Shown here in pieces: positions 57,819 to 64,000 of a stretch of DNA of 64,000 bases. Origin of the DNA: Mermis nigrescens (lineage: Eukaryota > Nematoda > Enoplea > Mermithida > Mermithidae). The notes under the pieces are model-generated. The model had not been told where the DNA came from, did no database searches, and saw nothing but the letters and a program-made list of their open reading frames with translations. The stretch spans positions 620,001-684,000 of the forward strand of contig JAVLUZ010000146.1 in NCBI GenBank assembly GCA_036768485.1, read 5' to 3'. The position numbers and the translations under genes are program-made. The stretch's first letter is position 1, and the number at the start of each line of letters is the position of its first letter.

Positions 57819-57986
57819 TTTATCCTTTATTTATCGTATTTTGTTAGCTGCCAAAATGTTTAATTCTTGTATGACTTGGATACGTCGTACATTTTAATTT
57901 TAAGCTCTACGGATATGAATATGAGCATTCGCTCCATGATTCGAGAATCTATGTACGTACTTGATAGTACCATAGGTAGGGCGATA

Positions 57987-58223
57987 CACACCTGGGCGTG
58001 GGGTATGCACCCCCCCTCCCCCGAGAAACCAAAATACCCCCAGAATTCAATTTTTAAAAATTTTTCGTTTTTTTCGCAATTGTTTGTGCCAATGGATAGT
58101 GCTCGATGAGAAACGTCGAAAAATGGTGTATTTTTTCGCCATGCCACCATCTTTAAGGCAATTTTTGGACCTTTGAAAAATCTTGCATTCCCCCAGAAAT
58201 TTCTTGCTGCCCACGTACATATG
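57987..58223 (+). mobile_element. Family A MITE downstream of the 178-residue ORF
   Basis: It runs from CACACCTGGGCGTGG to CTGCCCACGTACATATG. The flanks gggcgata and gcgcgata match at 7 of 8. Confidence 0.88.
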
Positions 58224-58389
58224 GCGCGATAGCGCTACCTATAACATACTTAGCCATCCTTTTTCTTATATGTTTATCACAGCGAGTGCGAAATTTGTGT
58301 ACCCCCTCACAGCAACAACGGCACACCTGGGAAGTGCGGTTTTTTTTAATCGATGGATAATTAAAAAATTCGATGCCCGTCTTTTTTTT

Positions 58390-61300
58390 GTTTACACTCA
58401 ATACCGAGTTAGCAATGAGTGTAAAGTGTAAACCGAAAAATCAAATAATTTGCGGAGGGCCAATTTTTTTAAATGTTGCCCCCGAGTTGTAGATTACGAA
58501 TCTGAACTTAAAATTTCTTTACACTCAATAGTTGTTGCACAAAAATGTAAAGTATACGGGTTTTTTACTCTGCGTGTTTTCAGCTTATCTAACTTTGGTT
58601 TCTGTGCAGTACAATTGGCTTTATAATGTAGAGGGTTACAATATCTCAAGGACCTTTTTTCTCTTTTAAAGCAATATTTCTTGATCTGTGATCGTTTTAG
58701 TGTAAAGGCTTCGAGACGAAAAACAAAATTTATTCAGCTACTCCGCTAAGTAGGCGGAACATGCTAATTATGCTTAAAATGTGCCCTGATCTTAGCGTTA
58801 CAGATCCTAGTTTATTTTGTTTCTATACACCCAATATTGCGTTATTAGCACAAGTGTAAAGTTTACACCAAAAATTCAAATGATCGGCAGGGGGCCAATT
58901 TTTTTGAAAATGTTTTCGCTGATTAGTAGGTTACGAATCTGGTCTTAAAATTTCTTTACACTCATTAGTTGTTGCACAGGGTGTAAAGTAGACGGTTTTT
59001 TACTGTTTTCATGTGCAGAAGCATATCTAACTCAGTTTTACATTCTATGCAGTCTGATTGGTTTCAAAAGGTAGACAGTTATAAAATCTAGGGGTGTGCT
59101 TTTTATTTTTTTCGAAAAATTAATATTTTCAAATTTACAGGCGGTTTATTGTAAAGAGTCTGGGACAAAAGAATATTGTTTTCCTGCCATACTCTCCACT
59201 TAGTAGACAGAACGGGGTAATTATCTTTAAAATGTGCCTCGTCCTAAGCGCTACACGTCAAAATTTATTTTGTTTCTTTACAATCAATATTGCGTTATTA
59301 GTGCAGGTGTAAACTTTACACTGAAAAAATTTTTTCCGCCCAGAGCGTGTGGATGGTGAATTTTCAAAAAAATGTTCTCCGTTAGGTCAGAATAACGAAT
59401 CTGACCTTTAAACTTTTCTACAGCCAGTGTTTGTTGAAGTATGAATAGGTGAACTTTGAATTATACATCTATTTTCTAATGCCGATAGATTACTCCGTAT
59501 TGCATATTGTTTGATCAGATTTTTCTTATTTCAGAGGTTTTTGACTCGTCTTTAATAAATAATTATTTTTATTATCATAAATACACTATTCTTAAACTTC
59601 AGTAGAATGATTAATATTTTTCAAAATAGTATAATCAAGCTAAAATCTTCGCTGCCAGACTCAGTTAACGTGCATTGTGTTGATAGACAGGCACCTAATC
59701 ATATGTTCCTATATGTCGCCATGTTAAAAAACCTGCAGCGTAATAAGTATAGGATGTTGTTTGAAAGTAGGGAAATGATTTCAGATTTTTATCTATTGTC
59801 CACAATACAGCGAAATCATGAGTGACTTAGTATTAAAAATATCCGCCGATATGTTGAGTTCGTGCAAGTGGCTGACGTATCCGCTCTCGCATGTGGATTT
59901 AAAAAAGAATAATAGGTTCAAATGTTCTGAATACTGACTTTTTAATTTTTTTAATTCTCTTGGCGAAACCATGCACTTCATTTGACTTATTCATCTATTT
60001 GGGTTAAGTAATCCGCTGGCTTCTTCATTTATCGTTCTGTAAAACTCCAAATTCATGTTTACTATTTTATTTTAGGGTCAGTATTTAATCATAGGTAGCG
60101 CGTTAGCGCGTACCTTCAATATAGTTGGGTACCCCAACACCTGTGCACCCCCTTCAGCTATAACGGGACACATATGAAAGGTGCAGTTTTGTTTAAGAGA
60201 AAGATAATAAAAAATTCGCTGCTTGTCTTTTTTTGTTTTTCTTTACACCCAGAACTGACTGTGTAAAGAAGGTGTAAAGTTTTTGCGTAAAGTTATAACA
60301 TACAGCGAATTTTGGGGGTTTTTTAACCGGGCTTGTGGACAACTCAGTATTGACTCTTCTCTTCAAACAATTTAATGGCATAGATTTGTAGAGGAAGGAA
60401 TTTAGCAGATGACACTTTTTTGAATTTCGCCTTAGTTCTCGAATGAGAGTGTAAAGAGTGCGAAAATATGGGGGTGAAAAGATACATTTTGGTCGAGTTT
60501 TCGACTTGTTTATATCTGCCAACAACTCCGGTTATGAGTTTTGAGAAATTTTTCTCTGACAGAAATGTACTACGGATCAAGGGCTATCTTGTGCTTACCA
60601 GCAAATTTTTCTACAATCAATATGCAGTTAGTAACAAGGGTTTAAACTTTACACTCTAGTGGATGAGTAAAAAACAGATTTTTGTCCAAGATTTCTCTAC
60701 CAACTTTTTCGGATATGAGTTGGGATGAATTGAAAAAATTAGAAATAAAGTACGTTCTAAGGGCTACACGTCGAAGCAAGCCGCGTTCAAAAAAACGTAA
60801 TATTGAGTTGTTTATGGGGGTGTAAAGTTCGAAATCTCATGTGTAAAATGGGCGAAAAAACAGGTTTTTTTTCGTATTTTGATTGGTAAATTATATCAAA
60901 TATTTTGCGGAACATAAGTTTGGCACATGCTAACGTACTACAATTAAAGGGCTACAAACTGGCCCGAACCGAATTTATTTACACTCAATGGGTTACAGAT
61001 TTTTAAAGTTTACAATGTGGTGGACAATGGAAAATACGTCTTTCCATGTTTTTGTTCGCCACTTCCTCTGTTCAGAAGTCGGTCGAGGTCGAATAGGATA
61101 AAAATGAAGTACTTTCTTAGGGGTAAGCGTCACAGCGAATTGCGTTTGTTTACATCAATAGTTAGCTTTTTCGGGAGGTGTAAAGTCAAAAAATGGGGGA
61201 GTTGGGCGTGTTTCTGTCTTGTGTTTTTCTGCCAAGTTCTGGGTTAATAGTCTGGACATAATCTCAAGTCTAAAAATGAGCCAGAAACCAAATGTGATAC

Positions 61301-61990
61301 GCCAGTTTGTTTGCACTGAACAGTGGTGTAAAGTGGTTTACATCTGATATTTATTTGTCCTCGGGCCATTGTGGAGACTTAATTTTTTCATAAATGTTGA
61401 TCGTAATATCAGAGTAATATCAGAATTACGAATCCGACATAAACTTTCTTTACACTCTGTGGTTGTGTTAAGTTTACACCGCATATTAAGTTTAGTTCTA
61501 GAGCCTTGCAGAACCTTGATTTTTTCTAAAGTTTAAAATATACCAGGAATCAAATGTGAGACGCCACTTGAGCACGTTTGCTTACACTTAAAAGTGGTGT
61601 AAAGTAGTTTACAACTGATGTTTATTTGTTCTCGGGTTATTGTGGAGACTCAATTTATTCATAAATCTTAATCGTAATATCAGAGTAATATTAGAATTAC
61701 GAATCCGACTAAAATCTTCTTTACACTTTGGGGTTGTGTAAAGTTTGCACTGCATATTAACTTTAGTTCTAGAGCCTTGCGGAAGCTTAATTTTTTTCAA
61801 AATGTTTTACGGAAAATCAGAATTGGGAATCCGACTGTTAGTTTTCTGAACCCCTTGTAGTTGTGTAAAGTTTGCACTATTCATTTGTTGTTAATATGTA
61901 GTTTATATACTACAAATTTATTTTACTTCCAAATATGAGCGTTAGTGTTCCTTACACTTGATATTTGCGTAAAGTTTATGCTGAAAAACT
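58390..61990. repeat. Array of diverged TTTACACTCAAT / GTGTAAAGTTTACAC hairpin units
   Basis: About 20 occurrences of TTTACACTC or its inverse GAGTGTAAA, usually as close pairs such as CTTTACACTCAATAGTTG then GGTGTAAAGT. They recur every 120-170 bases, for example at 58391, 58516, 58830, 58951, 59275, 60240, 60973, 61442, 61580, 61716 and 61951. No TIRs or ORF define it as one element. Confidence 0.75.
59607..59825 (+). CDS. Possible small ORF or orphan exon, 72 residues
   Basis: A 72-codon frame runs MINIFQNSIIKLKSS to FYLLSTIQRNHE inside an otherwise non-coding AT-rich gap in the TTTACAC hairpin array. Its composition (VNVHCVDRQAPNHMF, NLQRNKYRMLFESREM) looks more protein-like than neighbouring frames. 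No homology, splice sites or regulatory context are convincing. It may be chance. Confidence 0.2.
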   Translation: MINIFQNSIIKLKSSLPDSVNVHCVDRQAPNHMFLYVAMLKNLQRNKYRMLFESREMISDFYLLSTIQRNHE

Positions 61991-62155
61991 TTGATCTGTT
62001 TAATTAATGTAAGGTTGTCTTGTTTAAAAAGAGTAATGCTGATTTCAAGAACAATATTGTCTTCTGCGTTCTTGGACTGCTGTCATTATTGTGGCATGCT
62101 AATGTATGTGTTTGCTGACTGATGTACTCAAATCATGCTAATTGAAAGTAGTGTA
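60370..62155. repeat. Right copy of inverted duplication, segment Y
   Basis: The inverse of 42713-44500. Within it a unit of roughly 280 bases (61270-61550 and 61550-61860) repeats imperfectly: TTATTGTGGAGACT, then AATCGTAATATCAGAGTAAT, CTTTACACTYTG and CTAGAGCCTTGCRGAA. Confidence 0.88.
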
Positions 62156-62956
62156 CTAGCAAAGAATAATGCTCCGATAGAACAAAAAAGATGAATATAC
62201 TTGGAACTGTATATTATTAAAGATGTAAAAGGAGGGGACTAGGAAAAAGCTACCTAAAGTCGCAAAATCTGCTGAAAATCATACCTTCTCTAAGCGACGC
62301 ATAAAAATCGAAGTATATTCTGCGGCCTCTAAAAAAGTGTCTTTTATAAATAATTTTTAAAGTTTCAGATAAGAGTGTATAAACGAAATCTATAATGTTT
62401 ACTTTTTTTAATTGCTGGCAAGTAGCAACGCTGACTAGCTTCGTATCCTGATTGATAGAAAACTAAGTGGTATTGTATTTAAAGTTGTTCAATTTTGTTA
62501 TGAGCAATATAGCAAGCAAAGCAGGGCCGATTGATCAGTGCACACAATCGGTACGGGCATGCTAGTGTACCTACATTTAGTCTGTTTCAAGTCAACTTAC
62601 GCGTTTCCTACTGTTTTAAACCGACAATTTCTTCAATTGTCTTGGATACATCGTTGTTTGCTATTTCATTCAATTGGCTTAGAAAGACTGTTAGTTTACT
62701 CAATATCATTTGCCATAGCTACTGCATGAGCTAACGTGCTGCTTTTTCAATTATTGTTATGGTTAAATATTTATTTTAATCTCTTGGCCGCAGAATATAC
62801 TTCGATTTTTTGCGTTGCTTAGAGAAAGTGTGATTTTTAGCAGATTTTGCGACTTTAGGTAGCTTTTTCCTAGTCCCATACTTTTACATCCTTAATAATC
62901 CACAATTCCAAGTATATTCATCTTTTTCGTTCCATCGGAGCATTTTCCTTTGCTAG
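62156..62956. mobile_element. TIR element X, right copy, 801 bp (no insertions)
   Basis: It runs from CTAGCAAAGAATAATGCTCC to CTTTGCTAG, flanked by TA on both sides, with inverted arms of about 175 bases. The interior matches the left copy in inverse orientation. The TA target and long TIRs suggest a Tc1/mariner-like class. Confidence 0.82.
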
Positions 62957-63169
62957 TATGTACATGTATCAGGGGATCTATGTACGTACTTGATAGCATA
63001 TGTACATGTAATAGGGAATGGATGATCCTTTCATCCTTATTCGACTATGCAATCCCTCAAAGTCGGAATATTTTTGATACCCCTTTTTCGATTTTTGGCG
63101 AAAATTTGTGTTTTCTAGTCACTTTCACGTGCTTTTTGGTCATTAGCCGATAATTGGACGCTATAGACC

Positions 63170-63990
63170 CACACATGAGCGTGGGTGAGTTGTACCCCCA
63201 GATGTTGAAACCCCCCGGATTACTGTAGACCCCCAAATTCTATTTTTAGTAACATTTTTGGCAATTTCACCCATCCTGACTATACTTGGGCAGCACCAAA
63301 ATTCGGGGGGGGGTTGTTAGATTTTTCTAAAATCAAAAAATGGTGGTATGCATAGATGGGCGGCACCAAAGTTCTCTAGGGGAGGGGTGCAAGATTTTTT
63401 CAAAGGGAAATAAATGGTCTTAAAAATGGTGGTATGGCGAATAAACACCATTTTTCAACGTTTTTCATCGAGCACTATCCATTGGCATCAAAAAATTGTG
63501 AAAAAATTTCGAAAATTGAATTCTGGAGGGGTTGTTTTGATTTCTGGGGAGTGCATACCCCCCACGTCATGGTATGACGAAAAACACCATTTTTCAACGT
63601 TTCTCATCGAACACTATCCATTGGCATAAAAAATTGCAGGAAAAAATCTGAAAAATTGAATTCTGGAAGGCTGTGGGATATTCGGCCTTCTAGGGGGTGC
63701 ACTGCATACCCCCCAAACCCCCACGTCCATGTCTCATCCAGACCCCCAGAATTTTATTGCTGTTCACATATGCGTACAACAACCCCTTAAAAGTGGCCGG
63801 GCATACATGAATAGCAAAGGATTTTTCGATGAGGGGGTGAAATCGTCAAAGCTAGCTAAAAATGACACTAAAAATGGGATTCTGGGTGTCTACAGTAATC
63901 TGCTGGGGTTTGTTCAACTTCCGCGGGGGGGGTGTCTCAAATCCTCGCAGGCCCATGTGTCGGACCCCTCCCTAAATTTCAAACCGTTAT
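63170..63990. repeat. Family A MITE fragments at the right edge
   Basis: The segment has ends CACACATGAGCGTGGG near 63171, ACTTGGGCAGCACC near 63285, CATAGATGGGCGGCACC at 63351 and TGCCC-type ends near 63770, together with TTCTGGRRGG and CACCATTTTTCAACG blocks. Copies are degenerate and overlapping. No gene is seen. Confidence 0.7.
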
Positions 63991-64000
63991 ATGTACGTTT

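Overview
This is animal nuclear DNA: AT-rich, with long introns, spliced genes and very dense transposon debris. The sequence does not identify the species. The retroelement classes (CR1-like non-LTR elements), the Merlin and hAT transposons and the protein sequences fit an invertebrate, possibly an arthropod, but that is inference.

Host genes are few. (1) A last exon on the + strand at 2.5-2.7 kb resembles the C-terminus of TMEM186, a mitochondrial membrane protein, and is followed by an AATAAA. (2) A seven-exon minus-strand gene for the Hsp70 nucleotide-exchange factor HspBP1 spans 28865 down to 13273. I rebuilt it from splice sites: the phases agree at all six junctions and give a 302-residue protein. 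Most of its introns are transposon sequence. (3) A 178-residue single-exon ORF at 57.3-57.8 kb has one membrane segment and is not recognised.

The rest is a stratified record of transposition. 0-1.7 kb: piled-up copies of a short GC-ended hAT MITE (called family A here). 5.70-10.89 kb: a 5.2-kb foldback element whose arms carry about 30-bp tandem repeats and terminal hairpins. 13-29 kb: HSPBP1 with its TE-filled introns. 30-33 kb: a 2.5-kb hAT relic with elements nested inside it. 33.4-37.6 kb: a dead Merlin transposase with an intron, and two CR1-like relics pointing at each other across an (AT)n tract. 38.6-44.5 kb: TIR elements containing tRNA-like Pol III promoters, a solo LTR, and the left copy of an inverted duplication. 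45.2-46.7 kb: another hAT-type element. 47.2-49 kb: a CR1-like relic split by two MITEs. 50.2-56.6 kb: nested and tandem MITE arrays. 58.4-62.2 kb: an array of TTTACAC/GTGTAAA hairpin units. 60.4-63.0 kb: the right copy of the inverted duplication, which preserves empty sites for insertions in the left copy.

The most notable observations are: five hAT-type elements that each carry arrays of their own TIR-derived short motif at both ends; a tandem and nested array of family A copies separated by one 8-bp target sequence; TA-flanked TIR elements with internal Pol III box A, box B and terminator; and inverted-duplication empty sites that validate insertion boundaries. Nothing here resembles a prokaryotic system, CRISPR array or operon. 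Family letters A, B, D and E are local labels, not database names.
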